Assembly (NCBI GenBank): GCA_023436715.1
Contig: JAEZIJ010000031.1
Coordinates: forward strand, 1-23,107
Direction of reading: 5' to 3'
DNA length: 23,107 nt
Origin: Acidobacteriota bacterium
GTDB taxonomy: Bacteria > Acidobacteriota > Terriglobia > Bryobacterales > Bryobacteraceae
In this document: positions 1 through 9,501 of the stretch, piece by piece
Layout: every line of letters starts with the position of its first letter
How positions within the stretch are numbered: the first letter of the stretch is position 1
Notes under the pieces: model-generated
Told to the model about the DNA's origin: nothing
Seen by the model: the letters and a program-made list of their open reading frames with translations, nothing else
Database searches by the model: none
Made by a program: the position numbers and the translations under genes

Positions 1-103
1 CTCAACTCCGCGCCCTCCTTTGGCGCTGAGGTGGCCCTCGGTGTTGCCCACCGGCAGACTTGCTGCCCCGCGCCATGACGCGCCACCGGGAGCCATCTGA
101 ACG

Positions 104-127
104 GAGGGGCGCGCGCTGGCGCCCCTC
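104..127 (-). terminator. Hairpin downstream of tRNA-fMet, probable terminator
   Basis: A perfect 9-bp inverted repeat (GAGGGGCGC / GCGCCCCTC) with a 6-base loop lies 13 bases beyond the 3' end of the minus-strand initiator tRNA. The position suits a transcription terminator, but there is no clear run of T after it on the minus strand, so a processing or stability hairpin is also possible. Confidence 0.45.
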
Positions 128-140
128 GTCTGCTTATGAT

Positions 141-216
141 TGGTTGCGGCGGCCGGATTCGAACCGGCATCCTCCGGGTTATGAGCCCGGCGAGGTAACC
201 GTTCCTCTACGCCGCG
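141..216 (-). tRNA. Initiator tRNA-fMet (CAT)
   Basis: The reverse complement folds into a complete 76-nt cloverleaf with anticodon CAT in the loop CTCATAA and a genomically encoded CCA end. Three hallmarks mark it as the initiator and not an elongator tRNA-Met: the first acceptor pair is a C1-A72 mismatch (acceptor arms CGCGGCG / CGCCGCA), the anticodon stem ends in three G-C pairs (GGG/CCC), and the D stem has the A11-T24 pair. It lies downstream of two tRNA-Cys genes on the same strand and could be read from the same transcript, although about 260 bp of repeat-rich sequence separates them. Confidence 0.95.
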
Positions 217-233
217 GTGAACTTGGTCTATCG

Positions 234-367
234 AAAAGGGGGACAGAAGGGGGACGGAGCCCAGGTCTATCTGGAATACGACTCCCTGACCGTCCGGAAG
301 CGATACGGAATCCAGCAGAAGGGGGACGGAATCCAGCGAAAGGGGACGGACGGGGGACGGAGTCCCT
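234..367. repeat. Cluster of five GGGGACGGA-type short repeats
   Basis: Near-identical copies of GGGGGAC(G/A)GA occur at about 238-246, 249-258, 321-330, 342-350 and 352-361, two of them followed by ATCCAGC. The last copy forms a small GGGAC...GTCCC hairpin. The block fills the gap between tRNA-fMet and tRNA-Cys. No convincing gene is present in 217-475. Confidence 0.6.
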
Positions 368-475
368 GTTTTCGCCGCACATTCGCCATTTTCGTCAACC
401 TCTGGCGATGCCGACTGGATGGAGAAGAAACTGGGTGCAAACCCTTGATCTACTGATGCGAAATGAGATGCTGGA

Positions 476-550
476 TGGAGGCGCGGAGCGGAATCGAACC
501 GCTGAATAAAGGTTTTGCAGGCCTCTGCCTTACCACTTGGCTACCGCGCC
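476..550 (-). tRNA. tRNA-Cys (GCA), diverged copy
   Basis: The reverse complement gives a 75-nt cloverleaf with anticodon GCA, a T at the discriminator position as usual for tRNA-Cys, and an encoded CCA. Acceptor stem (GGCGCGG / CCGCGCC) and D stem match the neighbouring tRNA-Cys. The anticodon stem is weakened: GAGGC against ACCTT leaves a C31-A39 mismatch next to the loop and a G-T pair at its base. The T arm differs from the neighbour but is still fully paired (AGCGG / CCGCT), so it may be functional and not a dead copy. Confidence 0.88.
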
Positions 551-568
551 TGAATGTTATTCGGATAT

Positions 569-643
569 TGGAGGCGCGGACCGGATTTGAACCGGTGATG
601 GAGGTTTTGCAGACCTCTGCCTTACCAACTTGGCTACCGCGCC
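569..643 (-). tRNA. tRNA-Cys (GCA)
   Basis: The reverse complement gives a canonical 75-nt cloverleaf: acceptor GGCGCGG / CCGCGCC, anticodon stem GAGGT / ACCTC fully paired, loop CTGCAAA with anticodon GCA, T loop TTCAAAT, discriminator T and encoded CCA. It lies 18 bp upstream (minus strand) of the second, less regular tRNA-Cys, and about 50 bp downstream of the stop codon of the CocE-type hydrolase. Confidence 0.95.
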
Positions 644-696
644 TTGTGCGAAGATCCATTATCGCAAATCACCCGCGCCGCGCAAAGGGCGCCGAT

Positions 697-2409
697 TCAA
701 TTCGGCACCACCGGGAGGATCACGTGCGAAGCGCGGCCACGTTCATGGTACACCGTCTGCGCCGCCCGGCGGAACTCCTTTTCATCGGCCACGGGCCGTC
801 CGGTGTTCGGATTGCGGTCGAATCGCGGAAAGTTGCTGCTGGAAATCTCGAGCCTGATCCGGTGCCCCTTGCCGAACTGATTGCTGGTGACCCCGGCATC
901 GATGGTAATCGGGTAGACCTCTCCCGGCCGCGCCGCCACGGGCTTTTCCAGGGATTCCCTGTACCTTAGCCGCAAAATGCCATCCGTGAGGTTGCGCGCC
1001 TCGCCATTCGGAAACACGTCCACCAGTTTGGCCGTGAAGTCCGTGTCCGGCTGCGAAGTCGAAACGTACAGCACGACCCTGATCGGACCGGTCACTTCCA
1101 GTGGGCGCTTCAGCCGGGGACTCGTGTACACCAGAACGTCCTGGCGCTTCTCGACCGCGCGCTGATCCCTCGGACCCCACGCAAGAACCTTCGGATTGCA
1201 GCAGACCGCGCCGCCTTCGGTCGGCACCGGGTCTTTCGGATCGTAGACGAACTGGTCCGGCTTCTGCTTACCCGGCATCGACCACCGGAGCCGGCCGTTG
1301 CCGTTGAGCGTGTTCGCCCGCCCGCCGCTCGAAAGGTAGAACGGCGTCAGGCGCGCGCGGCTGAGCGGCCATTCCTGCTCGTCCCTCCAGCGATTTGCAC
1401 CCATGATGAAGATACGCGCCGGGGGGCTCGCGACCACATCCGGGCCGGCGCCCTTCGGTTCGCCTTTGAGCCAGTGGTCGAACCACTCGATCTGGTACTT
1501 CCGAATCGGCAGCTTGCCTTCCGGCCCGAAATCGACCCCGGGGAAGTTGTAAGACATGTTGTGCGGCCAAGGCCCGATCAGGATCCGCTGCATGCGCCCG
1601 TAATTTTGCATCAGCCGGAAGGCCTCGAGATCGCTCTCGACAAAATTGTCGTACCACCCACCGACCGAAAACACGGGCACCCGCACATTTGCCAGCTTTT
1701 CGCGCGTACTCAGGCCCTTCCAGAAGGAGTCATACGCGGGATGGTCGAGCACTTTCTGAAAGAAATCCACCGTGCGGCCGGTCGCAATCCGGTCCGAGGA
1801 GCGCAGCGGCAGGTGCAGAACGAAGTCCAGAAACTTCGGCTTTGGGAACTCGGGGACCCGCAGGTTCTCGGACATCCACTCCAGCCGCTGACCCAGTTTC
1901 AGTGCGCCTCCGGGGGAATAGAACCGGTCGAAATAGTCGTCACACCCGGAGACGACCGGGAAAATTGCTTTCAGATAGCGGTTATTCAGCAGCGCGGCCT
2001 TCCACTGCACGATCCCGAGATACGACCCGCCCGTCATGCCGATCCGCCCGTTCGACCAGCTCTGACGCCCCAGCCAGTTCAACGTGTCATCCGTATCCGC
2101 CGATTCCTGCTTCAACGGCTGGAACACGCCGCCGGAATCGTACCGCCCGCGCACGTCCTGGACCGCCACCACGTACCCTCGTTCGACGAACGGGCTGTAT
2201 GCGGGGGCGAGGTCTGTCCCCTTGTTGTAAGGCGTCCGCACGAGGATTATGGGGAACTTTCCCGGACGCGCCGGCCGGAAGATGTTCGTGGCCAGCGTCA
2301 CGCCATCCCGCATCGGGATGCGGACCTCCAGTTCCCGTTCGATTCCGCCGGGGGGCGCGGCCCATAGCGAGCCGCACAGCAACAGCAAACTCAACTGCAG
2401 TGTTCGCAC
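697..2409 (-). CDS. Secreted CocE/NonD-type alpha/beta hydrolase (X-Pro dipeptidyl-peptidase S15-like)
   Basis: A 570-residue serine hydrolase of the CocE/NonD family, which cleaves ester or amide (acyl) bonds; the substrate cannot be read from sequence. A signal peptide (LQLSLLLLCGSLWAA) opens the protein, so it acts outside the cytoplasm. The nucleophile is in GGSYLG (Ser about 129), the acid is in GGWYDNF (Asp about 254) and the His is in GPWPHN (about 283), in the order expected for the family. The C-terminal half carries the usual jelly-roll domain (VTGPIRVVLYVSTSQPDTDF). The open frame runs further upstream, but the extension is low-complexity Arg-rich sequence inside the preceding gene; the GTG at 2409 sits just before the signal peptide, has GGAAAG upstream and overlaps the glycosyltransferase by 19 bp, indicating coupled translation. 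Confidence 0.9.
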   Translation of the reverse strand: MRTLQLSLLLLCGSLWAAPPGGIERELEVRIPMRDGVTLATNIFRPARPGKFPIILVRTPYNKGTDLAPAYSPFVERGYVVAVQDVRGRYDSGGVFQPLKQESADTDDTLNWLGRQSWSNGRIGMTGGSYLGIVQWKAALLNNRYLKAIFPVVSGCDDYFDRFYSPGGALKLGQRLEWMSENLRVPEFPKPKFLDFVLHLPLRSSDRIATGRTVDFFQKVLDHPAYDSFWKGLSTREKLANVRVPVFSVGGWYDNFVESDLEAFRLMQNYGRMQRILIGPWPHNMSYNFPGVDFGPEGKLPIRKYQIEWFDHWLKGEPKGAGPDVVASPPARIFIMGANRWRDEQEWPLSRARLTPFYLSSGGRANTLNGNGRLRWSMPGKQKPDQFVYDPKDPVPTEGGAVCCNPKVLAWGPRDQRAVEKRQDVLVYTSPRLKRPLEVTGPIRVVLYVSTSQPDTDFTAKLVDVFPNGEARNLTDGILRLRYRESLEKPVAARPGEVYPITIDAGVTSNQFGKGHRIRLEISSSNFPRFDRNPNTGRPVADEKEFRRAAQTVYHERGRASHVILPVVPN

Positions 2410-3491
2410 AAAACTTTCCAATAGCGCCGGGCGACATCGGCCGGCGCGTGATGCCCGGCGATGTGAGCGGCGGCGCGTTGGCCGATCTCGCGCGCGGAAT
2501 TCCGCTCCATAGCCAGGAACATCATATATTCCGCTAACATGCGCTCTTCCGCAACTCCGGGTGCAACCCGGATGCACGCGGCATCGGGGAGCCGCGCGGT
2601 CTCCTCCGCCGCCGTCACCAGCACCGGCTTGCCGATTCCCATCAGGCGTATTCCGATTCCTGAGGTCTCTCCGGCCGCCGGCGACCGCAGGTTGACGCAG
2701 GCATCCACCGCGGCTGCCGCGATCCAGAACTCGCGTTCGGGAAGATACCCCATCCGCACAACTCCCGGGGCACTCAGCAGGGGCTCAGCGGCCCGCGCGA
2801 GGTCCGGTGACACGAATTCGCCCGCGACGAGCAGCACGGCATTCACTCCCGCCCGCCGCACGCGCTCAAGCGCGCGCAAAGCCGTCAGCAGGCGCTTCGA
2901 TTCGCGCAGGTGCCCGAAAACCCCAAAGAGGAAGGCCCCGCGCGCGATCCCGTGTTTCTCTCGCCAGTCAATCGCCTCGGCTTCGGCAACACACTCGGAA
3001 GCGCGGAAAAGGTGCGGGATTTCGACGACCCTTACGCCGGGCGCGTGCGCCGCCACAATTCGCGCGGCTCCCGGATTATGCACCACGACCGCTCGCGACG
3101 CTTCGGCAACGCGGCGCACCATCGCGTATCGGAAATACCGCTCATCGTGCGCCGAGCGCGCCCGCTCCCGCCACAGTTCGGCGGCGAGGTCGCGGCTCCA
3201 CTCGCCGTAATTGAAGACGAACTCCTCGATGTAGGCCTGGCGGCTGAGCGAACCCAGGAAGAAGTGGTGCAGCACGGCGTCGTGGAGCACGACGACGCCC
3301 GGCCGGCACAACGCCCGGCGGTAAATCTCCACGTGCAGTTGATTATTGCCGAGGTGATAGAGGCAAGCGTCGCCGCGCGGCTCGTTGACCTTCACTTCAC
3401 CGAACGCGCGCAAGGACTCGAGCAGCGCAGCCGCGTAATCGGCCACTCCTGTCGGCGCCGGGGGCAGCGGTGAATAGAATGCGACGGTCAC
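2391..3491 (-). CDS. Glycosyltransferase, GT4-like (GT-B fold)
   Basis: This 366-residue protein looks like a GT-B-fold glycosyltransferase. The N terminus PLPPAPTGVADYAAALLESL is the typical opening of GT4 enzymes (PLPP.TG.ADY), a Rossmann-like acceptor domain follows, and the C-terminal nucleotide-sugar domain starts around FLFGVFGHLRESKR and contains NLRSPAAGETSGIGIRLMG with GKPVLV, corresponding to the family's E-x7-E region. It should move a sugar from an activated donor to an unknown acceptor in the cytoplasm. The start is GTG at 3491, sharing GTGA with the stop of yggS, and its 3' end overlaps the hydrolase, so the three genes form one tightly coupled operon. The metabolic link between the three is not obvious. 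Confidence 0.82.
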   Translation of the reverse strand: MTVAFYSPLPPAPTGVADYAAALLESLRAFGEVKVNEPRGDACLYHLGNNQLHVEIYRRALCRPGVVVLHDAVLHHFFLGSLSRQAYIEEFVFNYGEWSRDLAAELWRERARSAHDERYFRYAMVRRVAEASRAVVVHNPGAARIVAAHAPGVRVVEIPHLFRASECVAEAEAIDWREKHGIARGAFLFGVFGHLRESKRLLTALRALERVRRAGVNAVLLVAGEFVSPDLARAAEPLLSAPGVVRMGYLPEREFWIAAAAVDACVNLRSPAAGETSGIGIRLMGIGKPVLVTAAEETARLPDAACIRVAPGVAEERMLAEYMMFLAMERNSAREIGQRAAAHIAGHHAPADVARRYWKVLCEHCS

Positions 3492-4174
3492 GCCCGTTTT
3501 CTGGAACCGAAGAGAGCTGTGCCGACGCGCACGTGCGTGGCGCCCTCTTCGATGGCGACCTCGAGGTCGTGAGACATGCCCATCGACAAATTCGGTAGTC
3601 CGTGCTGCGCGGCAAGGTCTCTAAGCCGCCGGAAATACGGCCGCGACTGCTCCGGGTCGTCGGACCACGGAGGCATCGTCATGAGGCCGGTAAGCCGCAG
3701 TCTCGGGCAGGCTCGAATCGCTTCGATCAGGGCAGGCAGGTCCTCGGGCCGCGCGCCGCTCTTGGCCTCCTCGCCCGAAAGCTTCACCTCGATCATCGTT
3801 TCGAGTTCGCGTTCGGCGGCCTCGTTGAGCCGCGAGGCGAGCTTCGCCGTGTCAACCGTCTGAATGGCGTCGAAAAGCTCCACGGCACGCCGCGCTTTGT
3901 TCGATTGCAGGTGCCCGATGAAATGGAACCGCGCACCGGCAAGGTCCGCGAGTTCCGGCTGCTTTCGCTCGAATTCCTGAATGTAGTTCTCGCCGAACGC
4001 GCGCAACCCGGCATCGTACGCCTCATGGATAACGTCAGCGGGGAACGTCTTCGTCACCGCGATGAGAGTGATGTCGGCCCGAGCCCGGCCGGCCCGCCGG
4101 GCCGCGGCTTCGATCCGGTGTTCGACTGCTTCGATCTGTTCGCGCAACAGATCTATACTAACGTGTTCCGGCAC
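3488..4174 (-). CDS. yggS: YggS/PROSC family PLP-homeostasis protein
   Basis: A 228-residue, single-domain fold-type III PLP-binding protein, normal length for the family. The PLP lysine is in the ITLIAVTKTF strand (Lys 42). Other family signatures are FGENYIQEF, FHFIGHLQSNKAR and, near the C terminus, LSMGMSHDLEVAIEEGATHVRVGTALFG split over the phosphate-binding loop. Members have no known enzymatic reaction; they control the free pyridoxal phosphate pool and amino acid homeostasis. The best start is GTG at 4174 (protein begins MPEHVSIDLL); no good Shine-Dalgarno sequence is visible. First gene of the three-gene operon with the glycosyltransferase and hydrolase. Confidence 0.95.
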   Translation of the reverse strand: MPEHVSIDLLREQIEAVEHRIEAAARRAGRARADITLIAVTKTFPADVIHEAYDAGLRAFGENYIQEFERKQPELADLAGARFHFIGHLQSNKARRAVELFDAIQTVDTAKLASRLNEAAERELETMIEVKLSGEEAKSGARPEDLPALIEAIRACPRLRLTGLMTMPPWSDDPEQSRPYFRRLRDLAAQHGLPNLSMGMSHDLEVAIEEGATHVRVGTALFGSRKRA

Positions 4175-4251
4175 GCCGCGCGCCGCGATGAAGGAGGCCG
4201 TGGCGATAGGTGTACGGGCATCTCACACCACCGGTGGCGAAGGTCGGAGCT

Positions 4252-4671
4252 TCATGATGATCTGCCAGCCCAGATAGCGGCGAGCACACCAAGCGTCAAG
4301 CCAATGCCGAGGATCAAGGCGTACTTTGCCGGACGGCTTAGAACGCGGTTGGCATACTTGGAGGGAACGGCTGGGGCACGATGTTTCCATTTGGCGGATT
4401 GGATATCGCTATACGAGACCTCGACCGTTCCCGCTCTATCCTGAATGATGCACGATTCCGGGTACACGCTCCCTAGATAGCCCTTCACCTTGCGCCGGTC
4501 CGAAAGCCGGAATTCCACGAAATTGTAACCGTTGGAATCGGCTTGACGCACGGCCGCAGCCCAAGCCGCCGCACCCTGTTCATGCTGCACCGCGGATGCG
4601 CCAGCGGCGCTAGACCAAGTGGTGGCGTTCAGTATCATGCAGAGAACGAAGGCAATTATCTTTCGAGCCAT
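4252..4671 (-). CDS. Small exported protein with SH3/LSm-like core and C-terminal membrane helix, unknown function
   Basis: I do not recognise a named family. The 139-residue product begins with a signal sequence (MARKIIAFVLCMILNATTWSSAAGA), continues with a short Ala-rich segment, then a beta-rich stretch (FVEFRLSDRRKVKGYLGSV ... VEVSYSDIQSAKW) that resembles the small-barrel proteins in which a strand 'KVKGYLG' is followed by a 'Y.DI..v' strand, and ends in a hydrophobic helix (YALILGIGLTLGVLAAIWA). It probably sits in the inner membrane with the barrel outside. An upstream TTG at 4707 is open in frame, but it falls in a plausible -10 box, so ATG at 4671 is preferred. It stands alone between the permease terminator and yggS. 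Confidence 0.72.
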   Translation of the reverse strand: MARKIIAFVLCMILNATTWSSAAGASAVQHEQGAAAWAAAVRQADSNGYNFVEFRLSDRRKVKGYLGSVYPESCIIQDRAGTVEVSYSDIQSAKWKHRAPAVPSKYANRVLSRPAKYALILGIGLTLGVLAAIWAGRSS

Positions 4672-4706
4672 GCACCTACTTGTCTCCTCTTCCAAGGCTA
4701 CCGCCA

Positions 4707-4712
4707 ATTATG
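4707..4712 (-). promoter_or_regulatory. Possible -10 box for the small exported protein
   Basis: CATAAT on the minus strand (5 of 6 to TATAAT), about 36 bases before the ATG at 4671, with GAGGAG in the leader. No good -35 box is seen, so this is a weak call. Confidence 0.3.
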
Positions 4713-4758
4713 ATCGATTTAGGGCAGTGAAATCCGGTGAGTTTACCAAGAACCAAAA

Positions 4759-4819
4759 CGCTCCCTTGCGGTCGCGGGTCGGAAACGGCACGAAACCGAG
4801 CCGCGACCGCAACGGAGCG
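4759..4819 (-). terminator. Strong hairpin terminator after the ABC permease
   Basis: Arms 4759-4777 and 4801-4819 pair over 19 bp with one mismatch, with a 23-base loop. On the minus strand the hairpin starts 2 bases after the permease stop and is followed directly by TTTTGGTTCTTGG, a fair U-tract, so it should act as an intrinsic terminator. The arm sequence recurs after dnaE2 (22935-22956), so it also belongs to a dispersed repeat. Confidence 0.75.
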
Positions 4820-4821
4820 GT

Positions 4822-6030
4822 CTACTCGTACCGCAACGCCTCGGTCGGATTCAGCTTCGCCGCGCGGCTGGCCGGCAGAATCCCGAACACCAGCCCGACA
4901 ATGCAGGAAACCGCGAACGCGATCGCGATCGAAAGCTCCGAGATCGGAATGAACAGGTTGTCCACCGCGAACCGCACACTGAGCGGCAGCGCCACGCCGA
5001 TCAGTATTCCCACCGATCCGCCCGCAACGCTGATCAGCACGGCCTCGAGCAGGAACTGCTGCAGTATGTCCCGCCGCGCCGCGCCGACCGCCATGCGCAA
5101 GCCGATTTCGCGCGTCCGCTCGGTCACGGTGACGAGCATGATGTTCATGATTCCGATTCCGGAGATGACCAGCGCGATCGCCGAAACCATAATCAACACC
5201 GCGGTCAGGACGAGCGCGACCTTGTTCGCGGCGTCGAGAATAGCCGTAAGATTTGCTACGAGGTACCGGGCGCCCGGCCTGTGCCGGCTTTCGAGAACCT
5301 TCCGCACATCGTCGGTCAACGCGGGCACGTCCGCCGCAGTCCTGGCCTGCACATACATCGGGTCGATGCGCTCTACCGGAACGAAATAACTCATCACCGT
5401 GATCGGGATCAGGATGCTCTCTCCGGACAGTTCCGAAAGGCCGAAGGTGGACACCTTTTCCTTGAACGTGCCGATCACGGTGAACTGCAATCCGTGTATT
5501 TTGATGACCTGTCCGACAGCAGCCTGGTGGCCGCCGTATAACCGGATGGCGAGCTTATCGGTAAGGAGCGCCACTTTCTGACGAAGCGTGACATCGCTCG
5601 AATCCAGGAACCGCCCCGACAGAATCACCAGATTTCGCACTTTTCGGTATTGCTCGTCCGAGCCGTTGACCTGGATCTCCTGCGCGCGCCCGTTCACCAC
5701 GATCCCGGTGAAGGTCTGCATGATGCCGGTGGCCGCGACGATGCGGTCGTCGAGTTGCCGCCGCACCGCGTCGACATCGGCCATCTTCACGTAGTCGGCC
5801 GCCACCTGGCCCGAGGTCAACTGGTTGCCGATCTCGTACTGCGCGTTGATCATGTTCGAACCGATGCCCTGGATCTGCTCGAGGATGTAGTCGCGGCTGG
5901 TGAGCGAGATCGTCACCACCCAGATTACAGAGGCGTTGCCGATCACCAGGCCAAGGGCGGTCAGTAAACTTCGTACTTTGTTTGCTTTCAGCGCGTTCAG
6001 GCTGAATGACAGGGCTTCGTTGATGAACAT
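4822..6030 (-). CDS. MacB/FtsX-type ABC transporter permease
   Basis: A 402-residue inner-membrane permease of the MacB type. It has the family layout: a first transmembrane helix (LLTALGLVIGNASVIWVVTI, about 22-41), a large periplasmic MacB_PCD domain (about 50-275), then three closely spaced helices in an FtsX domain with the conserved cytoplasmic loop VTERTREIGLRMAVGA and the closing LPASRAAKLNPTEALRYE. MacB-type machines use mechanical work to drive export or signal across the periplasm, and need an ATPase and usually a periplasmic adaptor. Neither is encoded next to it. It begins 3 bases after the TPR gene stop, so the two are one operon. Start ATG 6030 fits the family N terminus. Confidence 0.9.
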   Translation of the reverse strand: MFINEALSFSLNALKANKVRSLLTALGLVIGNASVIWVVTISLTSRDYILEQIQGIGSNMINAQYEIGNQLTSGQVAADYVKMADVDAVRRQLDDRIVAATGIMQTFTGIVVNGRAQEIQVNGSDEQYRKVRNLVILSGRFLDSSDVTLRQKVALLTDKLAIRLYGGHQAAVGQVIKIHGLQFTVIGTFKEKVSTFGLSELSGESILIPITVMSYFVPVERIDPMYVQARTAADVPALTDDVRKVLESRHRPGARYLVANLTAILDAANKVALVLTAVLIMVSAIALVISGIGIMNIMLVTVTERTREIGLRMAVGAARRDILQQFLLEAVLISVAGGSVGILIGVALPLSVRFAVDNLFIPISELSIAIAFAVSCIVGLVFGILPASRAAKLNPTEALRYE

Positions 6031-6033
6031 GCT

Positions 6034-6882
6034 TCAGGATGCCGACCTTAGCAGTTGCTCGGCCTCGCTCCGCGGGGGGTCATCGGGTGTGAGCGGCAGT
6101 TCAAGGTACCGCTTCAGGAGCACCCGCGCGGTGTCAAGGTTCCGGCGCGCGCGTATGTAGGAACTGGCTTGTGCGAACAGCAACTTCGGGGCGTTCGGGT
6201 CGATTTGCTGCGCCTTCCGAAACACAGCGTCGCTCTCCTGGTAGCGGCCGCTGTTGGAAAGGAACTTGGCCAGATCGATCAGTCTGCCGACCTGCCGCGG
6301 CGCAAGATCGACGGCACGGCGCAACTGGTCTTCGGCCGTGTCAAACTCCTTTTTTTTCACGGCCAGCCGCGATTGAGCCCAGTGGTATTCGGCGGAGTCG
6401 TAACTCGCCATGCGCTTTGCCATCTCGGCGGCCTTGTCCAGCCCGCCGCCGAGAAATCCCGGCGCTTCGAGGTAATACTCGAAAAGATCCCCGATAGCCT
6501 CTCTGTTGCCCGGGTTCAGCGCCACCGATTTCTCAAACGCCTCGCGCGCCTTCTTCGCATACATCGGAGCTGTCACGAAGCTGGAAGTCTCGGCGCGGCG
6601 ACCGAAGGCGCGGCCGAGCCAGAGCCAGTTCTCCGAATTTGCCGGCTCGATTTCGACCGCCTTCTGGAACGTTTCCGATGCCTTCTTTGGTTCTCCCTGC
6701 ATGTACTGGCACTGGCCCATCAGCAGGTACACGCTCCCGCTCTTCGCGCCGAGCGGCGCCAGAATCTTCAGCGCGGTTTCGTATTCGGTTCGATTGTACA
6801 GTTGACGTGCCTCCCCCAGCGGATCAGGCACGTCAGCGGCCAAACAAGTCCCCATGGCCATGAAAAGCAACAGTCTGCGCAT
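6034..6882 (-). CDS. Periplasmic TPR-repeat protein
   Basis: A 282-residue protein with a signal peptide (MRRLLLFMAMGTCLAA) and then tetratricopeptide repeats through most of the length: for example GSVYLLMGQCQYMQGEPKKA, AREAFEKSVALNPGNREA, FDTAEDQLRRAVDLAPRQ and YQESDAVFRKAQQIDPNAPK. TPR proteins form helical scaffolds for protein contacts; this one probably works outside the cytoplasm with the permease encoded just downstream, possibly in place of the usual adaptor (inference). A GTG at 6903 is also in frame: a TAAAAT -10 box at 6909-6914 would put transcription start close to that GTG, so a leaderless longer form is possible, but the ATG at 6882 sits directly before the signal peptide. Confidence 0.85.
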   Translation of the reverse strand: MRRLLLFMAMGTCLAADVPDPLGEARQLYNRTEYETALKILAPLGAKSGSVYLLMGQCQYMQGEPKKASETFQKAVEIEPANSENWLWLGRAFGRRAETSSFVTAPMYAKKAREAFEKSVALNPGNREAIGDLFEYYLEAPGFLGGGLDKAAEMAKRMASYDSAEYHWAQSRLAVKKKEFDTAEDQLRRAVDLAPRQVGRLIDLAKFLSNSGRYQESDAVFRKAQQIDPNAPKLLFAQASSYIRARRNLDTARVLLKRYLELPLTPDDPPRSEAEQLLRSAS

Positions 6883-6908
6883 GTCAGGTTGAGCTTGAAC
6901 CACCCTCT

Positions 6909-6914
6909 ATTTTA
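6909..6914 (-). promoter_or_regulatory. Possible -10 box for the TPR-permease operon
   Basis: TAAAAT on the minus strand (5 of 6 to TATAAT) lies 26 bases before the ATG at 6882. No convincing -35 box at 16-18 bp. Transcription would start near 6902. Confidence 0.35.
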
Positions 6915-7097
6915 GACCACCGTACGTACTCGTATAGATGCGCCCGCATCGTGTTGAGGTACAAACCTCGGGCCCCCTCAGCCCCGCCCATTACCCCGAG
7001 CCTATCAGACGGCTCCTGAGCCATTCAACGCAGTGGGGCAGCCCCTCTCGCGGCCCGCGCAATGCCCATTTCGTCATCGCGCACGCGCTTTTGCAGA

Positions 7098-7125
7098 TTG
7101 AAAGATTCGCTTAACGTGCTTTAAT
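7098..7125 (+). promoter_or_regulatory. Sigma-70-type promoter of acs
   Basis: TTGAAA (7098-7103, 5 of 6 to TTGACA) and TTTAAT (7120-7125, 5 of 6 to TATAAT) are separated by 16 bp. Transcription should begin near 7132, giving a leader of about 45 nt before the acs ATG. No clear operator was found in the divergent region 6915-7097. Confidence 0.6.
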
Positions 7126-7177
7126 GGGGACAGCCCATCAGAGCGGGGCTGGCGCAATAAATCCTACAGAGGAGCTT

Positions 7178-9136
<1,959 letters not shown>

Positions 9137-9137
9137 C

Positions 9138-9490
9138 TTTGTATCAGTCGCGTCATGAAGGAAGCCGTCCTCAGCCGCAAGGATGAAAATGGGGCACGGC
9201 TTCAGGCACGTGGAAGGCCGTGGCTTGGGCCTTGTATCAGGGCACGGCTTTAGACGTGCCGCAGCGTCATGAGAAGCTTCGGGCTTTTAGCCCCTGTTTA
9301 TGGCAATACCCAAACGCAAAAGGCAGCAGGGGCTAAAGCCCTGTGATGGTGGCATCCTGCGGCACGTCTAAAGCCGTGCCCTGATACGATTCGTGATCTC
9401 CGGGCCGCAAGTCAGGACCGTGCCCTGATACGGTTCGTGATCTCCGGGCCCGCAAGTCAGGACCATGCCCTGATACGGTTCGTGATGTAC
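9138..9490. repeat. Composite intergenic repeat: perfect 31-bp inverted repeat plus 44/45-bp tandem repeats
   Basis: The space between convergent acs and the phzF-like gene holds no gene. Arms at 9234-9264 and 9357-9387 are perfect reverse complements over 31 bases. Nested inside, 9281-9296 and 9327-9341 pair with one bulged base. The right arm runs into a tandem repeat of 44 and 45 bases (9376-9419, 9420-9464) and a partial third copy from 9465; copies differ at a few positions. TTGTATCAG also appears at 9139-9147 and 9232-9240, and a worn copy of the arm lies around 9192-9213. It could terminate both genes and looks like a miniature, possibly mobile, repeat element. Confidence 0.85.
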
Positions 9491-9501
9491 AAACGCGCGC
9501 G

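Noticed and set aside
234..361. CRISPR array in the repeat block between tRNA genes
   Set aside because: Units are about 10 bases with irregular spacing and no spacer-repeat pattern; no cas genes are in the window.
60..509. Plus-strand frame of 149 codons across the tRNA region
   Set aside because: It runs antisense through tRNA-fMet and the repeat block; composition is Arg/Gly/Pro rich without domain.
9376..9487. CRISPR-like reading of the tandem repeats
   Set aside because: The 44/45-base copies are head to tail with no unique spacers between them.
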